64,000 nt of DNA, from contig JACCGJ010015250.1 of NCBI GenBank assembly GCA_013407085.1, forward strand, positions 1 through 64,000, read 5' to 3'. Below the pieces are notes generated by a model. That model had not been told where the DNA came from. It saw only the letters and a program-made list of their open reading frames with translations, and did not search any database. Shown here one piece after another: positions 63,256 to 64,000 of the stretch (its first letter is position 1; each line of letters starts with the position of its first letter). Position numbers and translations under genes: made by a program. The DNA is from Atriophallophorus winterbourni (lineage: Eukaryota; Platyhelminthes; Trematoda; Plagiorchiida; Microphallidae).

Positions 63256-63804
63256 CTAACAAATATTCACGAATCACATTTCTCAAAATAATTCTCAATT
63301 TGCTAGTCTTCCAACCGACCTATTTTAATGTTTATGTATTATTCGGTTCAGTGAGCCTCGTAACAGCGGAATAGTGGTGAATATAGTTTGATTTTGAAGT
63401 AAAATAGGGTTCCGACAAAGAACCATAATGTTGAAACACAGAATCGCACAGTGATATAGTTTATGTATTAAAATAATCCATTTGTGTCCATTCATGTTCG
63501 CAAATACTTTTATGATAGGAATCTGTTCGTTGACGTCTTCAAAGTTTGAGAACATCACCAAATATCATGCTTTTTGTGTTCTTAACGGTAGCAAGCCTGA
63601 TGGGTATTTAACGGTGGTCTTAGCTTTATTGTGAACATTAGTTTTATATCGAGATGATATTACTTTTTCACAGTTACTAATGTTTCAATGCATAATCAAA
63701 TAATATTTCGAATGTATTTTTGAACCTACAACCTGAAATCATTGTTGATAAACCTAGGTTAAATTTATAATTGTAAACTTGAAATCGCTTACCGGCTAAG
63801 CCAC
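22005..63804 (-). CDS. Micro-exon gene (partial, 5' end outside window) encoding Arg/Gly-rich repeats
   Basis: This is a gene model built by eye from at least 26 short exons on the minus strand, read from 63.8 kb down to 25.7 or 22.0 kb. All internal exons are 12, 21, 24 or 33 nt, have GT donors (mostly GTAAGT or GTGAGT) and AG acceptors, and share one phase: two bases finish a split codon and one base opens the next. The frame stays open from the first 12-nt exon to the stop. The predicted product begins with short GLA, GDLT and GINPRSS pieces, continues with RGGRRR-type heptads alternating with T-GRSSQGQ octads, then PPKRRSR, DEMS and an acidic 11-mer, and ends in a hydrophobic C-terminal exon. 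Micro-exons that are multiples of three are the hallmark of schistosome MEG genes, many of which encode secreted variable proteins. I do not recognise this gene. RNA binding, arginine methylation or a basic secreted peptide are all possible roles, but none is shown. The 5' exon, expected to carry any signal peptide, lies beyond the window. Confidence 0.7.
23273..23305 (-). CDS. Micro-exon, 33 nt ([11 protein letters not shown]), copy 1
   Basis: Same acceptor (TTTACAG), donor (GTGAGT) and sequence as the exon at 26945. If the transcript ends at copy 2, this copy is used only in read-through or alternative 3' ends. Confidence 0.5.
25627..25632 (-). promoter_or_regulatory. Poly(A) signal AATAAA, copy 2
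   Basis: AATAAA on the minus strand about 45 nt downstream of the stop at 25677, in the expected place for the end of the transcript. Confidence 0.45.
25677..25897 (-). CDS. Candidate terminal exon, copy 2 (hydrophobic segment, stop)
   Basis: An AG acceptor (GCTTAG) opens a frame of about 72 codons in exactly the phase left by the 33-nt exon. It reads R-RIIELMEF..., then a hydrophobic stretch [18 protein letters not shown], then a polar tail with sequons and a TAA stop. An AATAAA lies about 45 nt past the stop. Relative to copy 1 three residues differ, and both changed sequons stay sequons (NQT to NHT, NRS to NGS). It could alternatively be a first exon with a signal peptide of a separate small secreted protein, because the internal Met residues precede the hydrophobic run. 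Confidence 0.5.
26945..26977 (-). CDS. Micro-exon, 33 nt ([11 protein letters not shown]), copy 2
   Basis: Acceptor TTTACAG, donor GTGAGT, both conserved in the other copy at 23273. It reads [11 protein letters not shown], strongly acidic in contrast to the basic repeat. One of the other frames has a stop. It lies about 1.05 kb before the terminal exon at 25677-25897. Confidence 0.55.
29430..29669 (-). CDS. Unassigned 79-codon frame
   Basis: A minus-strand frame begins MGREHQNKL and ends QFGDSDIP. A weak AG lies upstream in the phase used by the micro-exon gene, so it might be an alternative terminal exon, but nothing else supports this and I know no family match. Confidence 0.15.
   Translation of the reverse strand: MGREHQNKLAVYKRLKWLTKNHNVFLFTSVITLQKCSIGSVMLLKRALENAKHTLNDLPVFPDLKNGTMKYQFGDSDIP
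29768..29812 (+). ncRNA. Hammerhead ribozyme motif (PLE type), near complete
   Basis: CTGATGA at 29775-29781, an AAACA-looped stem II, GAAA at 29795-29798 and a GTA cleavage triplet at 29802-29804. The following GTG pairs with TAC before the core (stem I). One mismatch weakens stem II. Penelope-like elements are known to carry such minimal hammerheads; activity is unproven. Confidence 0.6.
30646..30657 (-). CDS. Micro-exon, 12 nt (D-EMS)
   Basis: The acceptor ends CTTTTAG and the donor is GTAAGT. It reads D-EMS and joins in frame on both sides. A duplicated copy of this region at 37.4 kb has lost the acceptor and part of the exon. Confidence 0.5.
30788..30830 (-). ncRNA. Hammerhead ribozyme motif, one core change
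   Basis: The minus strand has CCGATGA, a GGC/GCC stem II with AAACA loop, GAAAC and a GGTA site followed by GTGG pairing with the CCAC before the core. U-to-C in the first core block is expected to impair it. Confidence 0.5.
31442..31462 (-). CDS. Micro-exon, 21 nt (P-PKRRSR)
   Basis: The acceptor TTATTACAG is good; the donor is GTAGGT. It reads P-PKRRSR in the shared phase. It is basic but no longer Gly-rich, so it looks like the exit from the repeat region. Confidence 0.6.
31470..32400. other. No recognised feature (probable intron)
   Basis: AT-rich sequence without convincing frames or repeats. Confidence 0.4.
32580..34190 (+). mobile_element. CR1-like LINE, 5'-truncated
   Basis: It starts inside the RT at [13 protein letters not shown] and ends with three tandem copies of CTTTGAATCA, the short terminal repeat typical of CR1-clade 3' ends. 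It lies in antisense orientation inside the micro-exon gene. Confidence 0.85.
32612..33916 (+). pseudogene. CR1-like reverse transcriptase, truncated and frameshifted near its C-terminus
   Basis: The 434-codon frame has [43 protein letters not shown] (motif A), [15 protein letters not shown] (motif B), [10 protein letters not shown] (motif C with FADD) and the thumb block [14 protein letters not shown]. The catalytic residues are intact. The start lies outside the usual RT beginning, the endonuclease is absent, and the last 60 or so codons continue in another frame (33892-34110). Confidence 0.85.
34186..34232 (+). ncRNA. Hammerhead ribozyme motif with intact core
   Basis: CTGATGA at 34194-34200, GAAAC at 34214-34218 and GTC at 34221-34223, with CTAC before the core pairing with GTGG after the site (stem I). 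Stem II bases have drifted and pair poorly. It follows directly on the LINE tail repeats. Confidence 0.55.
34551..34609 (+). other. 27-bp near-perfect inverted repeat (hairpin)
   Basis: The arms 34551-34577 and 34583-34609 are complementary over 27 bp with a single G-T wobble, around a 5-base spacer. The words CCTAAGCTTA lie just left and again about 45 bp right of it. It may be a young foldback element or an RNA hairpin; no known family is recognised. Confidence 0.8.
34746..35095. repeat. Block X, copy 1
   Basis: It matches 50135-50480 at high identity, including the stretch that translates to [16 protein letters not shown] on the plus strand. It marks the left edge of the exon-pair unit. 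Confidence 0.8.
35096..35125. repeat. (TA)n microsatellite
   Basis: Dinucleotide TA run at the boundary between block X and the 24-nt exon region. Confidence 0.9.
35216..35239 (-). CDS. Micro-exon, 24 nt (T-GQGRQGQ)
   Basis: Acceptor ATTAAG after a T-rich tract, donor GTAAGT. It reads T-GQGRQGQ, the most diverged of the eight 24-nt exons, and ends in C, so the codon shared with the next exon is CCG (Pro). Confidence 0.7.
35545..35565 (-). CDS. Micro-exon, 21 nt (R-RGGRRP)
   Basis: Acceptor TTTGAAG, donor GTAAGT. It reads R-RGGRRP and is the last Arg/Gly heptad. The LTR at 35600 lies 35 bp from its 5' edge. Confidence 0.73.
35805..36269 (+). pseudogene. Gag-like protein fragment of the LTR element
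   Basis: The 154-codon frame contains [20 protein letters not shown] and [20 protein letters not shown], repeated in all other copies. Sister copies have an ATG directly before SVPIEF that is AAA here, so the start is lost and the upstream ATG is probably not used. A stop ends it before the knuckle. Confidence 0.65.
36270..36897 (+). pseudogene. Zinc-knuckle remnant and polyprotein C-terminal tail
   Basis: After the stop, other frames give [12 protein letters not shown], a CCHC knuckle with the last Cys gone. From 36538 a basic tail follows, ending [11 protein letters not shown] just before the purine tract. The tail position suggests the end of an integrase-bearing polyprotein, which is an inference. 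Confidence 0.55.
37106..38050. repeat. Duplicated intron block, copy 2
   Basis: It starts immediately after the truncated LTR and matches 30340-31310. The 12-nt exon of copy 1 is destroyed here: about 14 bp covering its 5' end and acceptor are gone near 37,418, leaving only the donor. Confidence 0.8.
37548..37590 (-). ncRNA. Hammerhead ribozyme motif, duplicate of 30.8 kb
   Basis: Same CCGATGA, AAACA-looped stem II and GAAAC as the source copy, with CAC/GTG stem I. Confidence 0.45.
38141..38164 (-). CDS. Micro-exon, 24 nt (T-GRRSQGQ)
   Basis: Acceptor ATTAAG, donor GTAAGT. It reads T-GRRSQGQ although the surrounding intron has many single-base deletions relative to other units. Confidence 0.68.
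38462..38482 (-). CDS. Decaying micro-exon, 21 nt (S-PRGRQP)
   Basis: The acceptor TTTGAAG is intact, but the donor has become GTCAGG and the Arg/Gly core is altered to S-PRGRQP by base changes and a compensating indel. Length and frame are kept. It may be skipped in the mRNA. Confidence 0.4.
38519..38930 (+). mobile_element. LTR plus truncated gag fragment
   Basis: A 195-bp LTR (38519-38713) and a gag start (ATGTCAGTGCC) that breaks off at GGATCTATATATAAGTCG and runs into a TA microsatellite. Three other units share this same break. Confidence 0.8.
38935..38981. repeat. (TA)n microsatellite at the gag breakpoint
   Basis: TA run joining truncated gag to the 24-nt exon region. The same junction recurs at about 42090, 44308, 47460 and 48346. 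Confidence 0.9.
39059..39082 (-). CDS. Micro-exon, 24 nt (T-GRRSQGQ)
   Basis: Acceptor ATTAAG, donor GTAAGT. It reads T-GRRSQGQ. A CR1-like LINE is inserted at 39100 in the intron end just upstream, as in the duplicate at 44432. Confidence 0.65.
39100..41325 (-). mobile_element. CR1-like LINE, 5'-truncated, copy 1
   Basis: About 2,226 bp in sense with the micro-exon gene. Its 3' end carries short tandem repeats of CAGAACT (plus-strand view), as CR1-type elements do, and it interrupts the intron only 17 bp upstream of the 24-nt exon at 39059. The empty site is visible in sister units. Confidence 0.85.
39311..41323 (-). pseudogene. CR1-like ORF2 (reverse transcriptase), long open frame with motif B substitution
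   Basis: The 670-codon frame starts after the endonuclease and holds [63 protein letters not shown] (motif A), [15 protein letters not shown] (motif B), [11 protein letters not shown] (motif C) and [14 protein letters not shown]. The Gln of motif B is His here (CAT), unlike its duplicate and the other LINEs in the window, and a TAA ends the frame early at NYLP. Without an endonuclease it cannot be autonomous. Confidence 0.85.
41617..41637 (-). CDS. Micro-exon, 21 nt (S-RGGRQP)
   Basis: Acceptor TTTGAAG, donor GTGAGT. It reads S-RGGRQP. An LTR starts at 41672, again 35 bp from the exon edge. Confidence 0.7.
41672..42085 (+). mobile_element. LTR plus truncated gag fragment
   Basis: LTR 41672-41866 followed by the same truncated gag and TA junction as at 38519. 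Confidence 0.8.
42188..42211 (-). CDS. Micro-exon, 24 nt (T-GRSSQGQ)
   Basis: Acceptor ATTAAG after a pyrimidine tract, donor GTAAGT. It reads T-GRSSQGQ; frame 1 has a stop. Confidence 0.7.
42517..42537 (-). CDS. Micro-exon, 21 nt (S-RGGIRR)
   Basis: Acceptor TTTGAAG, donor GTGAGT. It reads S-RGGIRR. An LTR element starts at 42572, 35 bp from the exon edge. Confidence 0.7.
42572..44083 (+). mobile_element. Non-autonomous LTR element with two LTRs
   Basis: LTRs at 42572-42765 and 43889-44083 enclose a gag frame (42776-43240), a knuckle remnant with [12 protein letters not shown] (about 43400-43500), a polyprotein tail (to about 43865) and an AAAAGGGGATG purine tract. It has the same internal deletion as the 35.6-kb element, so the deletion predates their spread. 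Confidence 0.8.
42776..43706 (+). pseudogene. Gag-like and polyprotein-tail fragments
   Basis: Gag frame 42776-43240, then broken frames and a 100-codon frame 43404-43706 spanning the knuckle and the [18 protein letters not shown] tail block. Stops between them rule out a single product. Confidence 0.6.
44084..44355 (+). mobile_element. Truncated gag fragment and TA junction
   Basis: The gag start is disrupted by small insertions (44130-44145) and breaks off at the same TATATATAAGTCG junction before a TA run. Confidence 0.7.
44432..44455 (-). CDS. Micro-exon, 24 nt (T-GRRSQGQ)
   Basis: Acceptor ATTAAG, donor GTAAGT. It reads T-GRRSQGQ. The CR1-like LINE at 44473 is inserted only 17 bp upstream of this exon, so the branch site must come from LINE sequence. 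Confidence 0.65.
44473..46698 (-). mobile_element. CR1-like LINE, 5'-truncated, copy 2
   Basis: Same length and same boundaries as copy 1, so it was duplicated rather than inserted independently. Confidence 0.85.
44626..46694 (-). pseudogene. CR1-like ORF2, frameshifted
   Basis: The reading frame is split (45117-46694 and 44626-45147) by a one-base deletion near 45241, just past motif C (FADD). Motif B is the normal [11 protein letters not shown] here. Both LINE copies therefore carry different lesions. Confidence 0.85.
46988..47008 (-). CDS. Micro-exon, 21 nt (S-RGGRQP)
   Basis: Acceptor TTTGAAG, donor GTGAGT. It reads S-RGGRQP and is identical to the exon at 41617-41637. A 2.2-kb LINE lies in the intron after it. 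Confidence 0.7.
47043..47455 (+). mobile_element. LTR plus truncated gag fragment
   Basis: LTR 47043-47237 and gag fragment, duplicate of 41672-42085. Confidence 0.8.
47559..47582 (-). CDS. Micro-exon, 24 nt (T-GRSSQGQ)
   Basis: Acceptor ATTAAG after a pyrimidine tract, donor GTAAGT. Same sequence as its duplicate at 42188-42211. Confidence 0.7.
47888..47908 (-). CDS. Micro-exon, 21 nt (S-RGGIRR)
   Basis: Acceptor TTTGAAG, donor GTGAGT. It reads S-RGGIRR and is identical to the exon at 42517-42537, its partner in the 5.37-kb segmental duplication. Confidence 0.7.
47943..48345 (+). mobile_element. LTR plus truncated gag fragment, more decayed
   Basis: LTR 47943-48133 with several small deletions and a gag fragment with frame breaks, ending at the same TA junction. 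Confidence 0.75.
48442..48465 (-). CDS. Micro-exon, 24 nt (T-GRSSQGQ)
   Basis: It has intact acceptor (ATTAAG) and donor (GTAAGT) sites in a unit whose flanking LTR, gag and intron sequence carries many small indels. The exon is preserved while its surroundings decay, which suggests constraint. Confidence 0.72.
48772..48792 (-). CDS. Micro-exon, 21 nt (R-RGGIRP)
   Basis: Acceptor TTTGAAG, donor GTGAGT. It reads R-RGGIRP. An LTR begins 35 bp from its 5' edge (48827), so the intron end feeding this acceptor is almost entirely LTR-derived. Confidence 0.7.
48827..50130 (+). mobile_element. LTR element lacking its 3' LTR
   Basis: LTR 48827-49021, gag frame 49032-49301 ended by a stop, knuckle region with [12 protein letters not shown] (within the frame 49405-49893) and polyprotein tail to about 50120. 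The purine tract and 3' LTR are replaced by block X, pointing to recombination there. Confidence 0.75.
50135..50480. repeat. Block X, copy 2
   Basis: Second copy of 34746-35095, here abutting the tail of an LTR element. Confidence 0.8.
50604..50627 (-). CDS. Micro-exon, 24 nt (T-GRSSQGQ)
   Basis: A long pyrimidine tract and ATTAAG acceptor precede it, and a GTAAGT donor follows. In the shared phase it reads T-GRSSQGQ and ends in C, giving CGT (Arg) with the next exon. It is one of eight copies of this exon type. Confidence 0.72.
50932..50952 (-). CDS. Micro-exon, 21 nt (R-RGGKRR)
   Basis: The acceptor is TTTGAAG and the donor GTGAGT. It reads R-RGGKRR. It belongs to the unit type repeated to its left but lacks the LTR that follows every other copy, so it preserves the empty insertion site just past the acceptor side. 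Confidence 0.75.
50965..51330. other. Intron without LTR (empty insertion site at ~50985)
   Basis: After the 21-nt exon the sequence reads GTAAATGTTGTTTAATAC, where the other units switch to the LTR. No other feature is seen. Confidence 0.5.
51338..51358 (-). CDS. Micro-exon, 21 nt (R-RGGRRR)
   Basis: Acceptor TTGCACAG, donor GTAAGT; both are strong. It reads R-RGGRRR. This part of the gene (51.3-55.6 kb) has no LTR insertions, so the exons here probably show the ancestral spacing. Confidence 0.78.
52282..52302 (-). CDS. Micro-exon, 21 nt (R-GGRRRG)
   Basis: Acceptor CCAATAG, donor GTGAGT. It reads R-GGRRRG, an Arg/Gly heptad shifted by one residue relative to its neighbours. It ends in C, so the joining codon with the next exon is CGG, again Arg. 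The preceding exon is only about 230 bp away. Confidence 0.75.
52530..52550 (-). CDS. Micro-exon, 21 nt (R-RGGRRR)
   Basis: The acceptor ends in GAAAAG and the donor is GTGAGT. The reading R-RGGRRR equals that of the 51338 exon although several codons differ (AGA versus CGA, GGA versus GGT, CGA versus AGA). This is the clearest pair showing selection on the protein. Confidence 0.78.
52865..52912 (+). ncRNA. Hammerhead ribozyme relic
   Basis: Only GATGA, a degraded stem II, CAGAAAC and TTAGTGGTGT remain recognisable. Confidence 0.3.
53205..53235 (-). pseudogene. Possible dead copy of the 21-nt micro-exon
   Basis: The minus strand reads GGTGAGTTAGCAAGAGAA before GTGGGT, similar to the Arg/Gly exons followed by a donor, but it has no acceptor AG and is not 21 nt. 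It lies between two live exons, where a copy would be expected. Confidence 0.25.
53376..53415 (-). ncRNA. Hammerhead ribozyme relic
   Basis: The minus strand has CGGTGA, a perfect GTGC/GCAC stem II around AAACA, GAAAC and TGGTGG. The first core block is altered. Confidence 0.4.
53420..54455. other. Intron without recognised feature
   Basis: A GC-richer patch near 54000-54080 stands out but matches nothing I know. Confidence 0.4.
54461..54481 (-). CDS. Micro-exon, 21 nt (S-RGGRRR)
   Basis: Donor GTAAGT; the acceptor region is TAGAAG, a NAGNAG tandem acceptor that could add one codon (24 instead of 21 nt). The exon reads S-RGGRRR. Its codons differ from those of the 52530 and 51338 exons almost only synonymously (CGT for AGA or CGA, GGA for GGT, GGT for GGC, AGA for AGG). 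Confidence 0.78.
55559..55579 (-). CDS. Micro-exon, 21 nt (R-RGFGRR)
   Basis: Acceptor TTTTCCAG, donor GTGAGT. It reads R-RGFGRR in the shared phase and is the first Arg/Gly heptad. The Phe replaces a Gly found at this position in most of the other copies, as expected of the most diverged edge member of a repeat family. A CR1-like LINE fills part of the intron before it. Confidence 0.72.
55590..57370. other. Intron, AT-rich, one hammerhead-like relic
   Basis: At 56118-56155 (minus) a much decayed hammerhead-like stretch with GGAAACCGG is visible. Otherwise nothing is supported. Confidence 0.35.
57505..60418 (-). pseudogene. CR1-like ORF2, endonuclease and reverse transcriptase, multiply broken
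   Basis: Segments: 60191-60418 (endonuclease start, [16 protein letters not shown]); 59213-60142 ([49 protein letters not shown]); 58630-59209 (RT fingers, [13 protein letters not shown] and [15 protein letters not shown]); 58429-58620 ([14 protein letters not shown]); 57977-58396 ([12 protein letters not shown] and [10 protein letters not shown]); 57505-58065 ([14 protein letters not shown] and tail). Stops or frameshifts separate these pieces. Confidence 0.85.
60385..61640 (-). pseudogene. CR1-like ORF1 with PHD-finger-like N-terminus
   Basis: Upstream of the 334-codon open frame the same strand encodes CAVC, CYDC, HAKC, CYVC and CLIC pairs, a C4HC3-like PHD pattern broken by two stops (61470-61640). 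The open part (60385-61389) begins [12 protein letters not shown], resembles the CR1 ORF1 RNA-binding region with two related halves ([18 protein letters not shown] and [18 protein letters not shown]), and overlaps the start of ORF2. Confidence 0.65.
61761..62440. other. Intron, no recognised feature
   Basis: Sequence between the LINE and the 21-nt exon at 62448 without convincing frames or repeats. Confidence 0.4.
62448..62468 (-). CDS. Micro-exon, 21 nt (G-INPRSS)
   Basis: The exon lies between acceptor TTCTTCAG and donor GTGAGT. In the common phase it reads G-INPRSS, with a final A that forms AGG (Arg) with the next exon. It has the same length and phase as the Arg/Gly exons but not their Gly-rich sequence, so it may be the linker from the N-terminal part into the repeat. 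Confidence 0.6.
62562..63215. repeat. Tandem intron-exon duplication, copy 1
   Basis: It matches 63277-63940 at roughly 85 percent by eye, with the 12-nt exon and its splice sites in both. Each copy starts near a CAGTGAGCCTCGTAACAG word shared with the flanks of the hammerhead motifs. Confidence 0.8.
63076..63087 (-). CDS. Micro-exon, 12 nt (GDLT)
   Basis: The acceptor is TTTCAG and the donor GTAAGC. The other two frames of this 12-mer contain stops; only the phase used by the other exons is open, giving G-D-L-T with the upstream split base. It joins in frame to the exon at 62448-62468 through a GGT codon. Confidence 0.55.
63218..63254. repeat. (TA)n microsatellite
   Basis: TA run between the two tandem copies; a second TA-rich tract ends the right copy at 63938-64000. 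Confidence 0.9.
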
Positions 63805-63940
63805 CTAAAATGCAATACCAAAATTGATTTTAATTTTTGCTAAATAACCTGCAAACATTATCTAATTTAATTACAAATTTATACGTTTTATAACGTTTCT
63901 TCATTTTTTTGAAGCGCCAATTCAATACACAATATGTCGA
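63277..63940. repeat. Tandem intron-exon duplication, copy 2
   Basis: Second copy, carrying the 12-nt exon at 63793. More copies may lie beyond the window edge. Confidence 0.8.
63793..63804 (-). CDS. Micro-exon, 12 nt (x-GLA)
   Basis: The exon lies between a TTTTAG acceptor and a GTAAGC donor. Split-phase reading gives (x)-G-L-A. Frame 0 has a stop, so the shared gene phase is one of only two open frames. It is the duplicate of the exon at 63076-63087, 717 bp away, and both splice sites are kept in both copies. It is the most 5' exon visible. Confidence 0.5.
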
Positions 63941-64000
63941 TATATATATATAAATCTATATACTAATATATACTATATATATCTATCTATATATATATAT

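Overview
The window looks like genomic DNA of a schistosomatid blood fluke (Schistosoma, Trichobilharzia or close kin). It is AT-rich and packed with decayed RTE-like and CR1-like LINEs, Penelope-like remnants, PLE-type hammerhead ribozyme motifs and Ty3/gypsy-like LTR fragments. It also shows the micro-exon gene architecture for which schistosomes are known. The species is inferred; no ribosomal or other marker gene is present. The main find is on the minus strand, from about 63.8 kb down to 22.0 kb: a set of tiny exons of 12, 21, 24 and 33 nt. Each lies between a canonical GT donor and an AG acceptor, each is a multiple of three, and all share one splice phase (two bases of a split codon at the start, one at the end). 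Fifteen are 21 nt and mostly encode Arg/Gly heptads such as R-RGGRRR. Eight are 24 nt and encode T-GRSSQGQ-like octads; in the 35-51 kb cluster they alternate with the 21-nt exons. Three 12-nt exons, two copies of a 33-nt exon and two copies of a candidate terminal exon (hydrophobic segment, sequons, stop, AATAAA) complete the model. The first exon must lie beyond 64 kb. Substitutions among the Arg/Gly exon copies are largely synonymous in exactly this frame, which is the best evidence that it is coding. I do not recognise the gene. Layout: 0-4 kb, an RTE-like LINE (minus, running off the left edge) next to an older CR1-like relic. 5.5-6.7 kb, a decayed Penelope-like element. 6.7-12 kb, no supportable gene. 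12.0-20.85 kb, a tandem array of about 1.66-1.77 kb dimeric units with a 3,375-bp higher-order repeat and relic hammerhead motifs. 20.85-28.2 kb, two tandem 3,672-bp copies, each with the 33-nt exon and a terminal exon. 28.2-35 kb, further small exons, a plus-strand CR1-like LINE, near-complete hammerhead motifs and a long hairpin. 35-51 kb, a TE-laden tandem array in which an exon pair (24 nt and 21 nt) is repeated together with 195-bp LTRs and gag fragments, including a 5.37-kb segmental duplication that carries a CR1-like LINE. 51-56 kb, five further 21-nt exons, free of LTRs. 57.4-61.8 kb, a longer but inactive CR1-like LINE with ORF1 and ORF2. 62.4-64 kb, one 21-nt exon and two 12-nt exons in a roughly 717-bp tandem duplication. 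The window thus appears to be mostly the introns of one repeat-expanded micro-exon gene, whose exon number grew by tandem duplication of transposon-filled intron-exon units.
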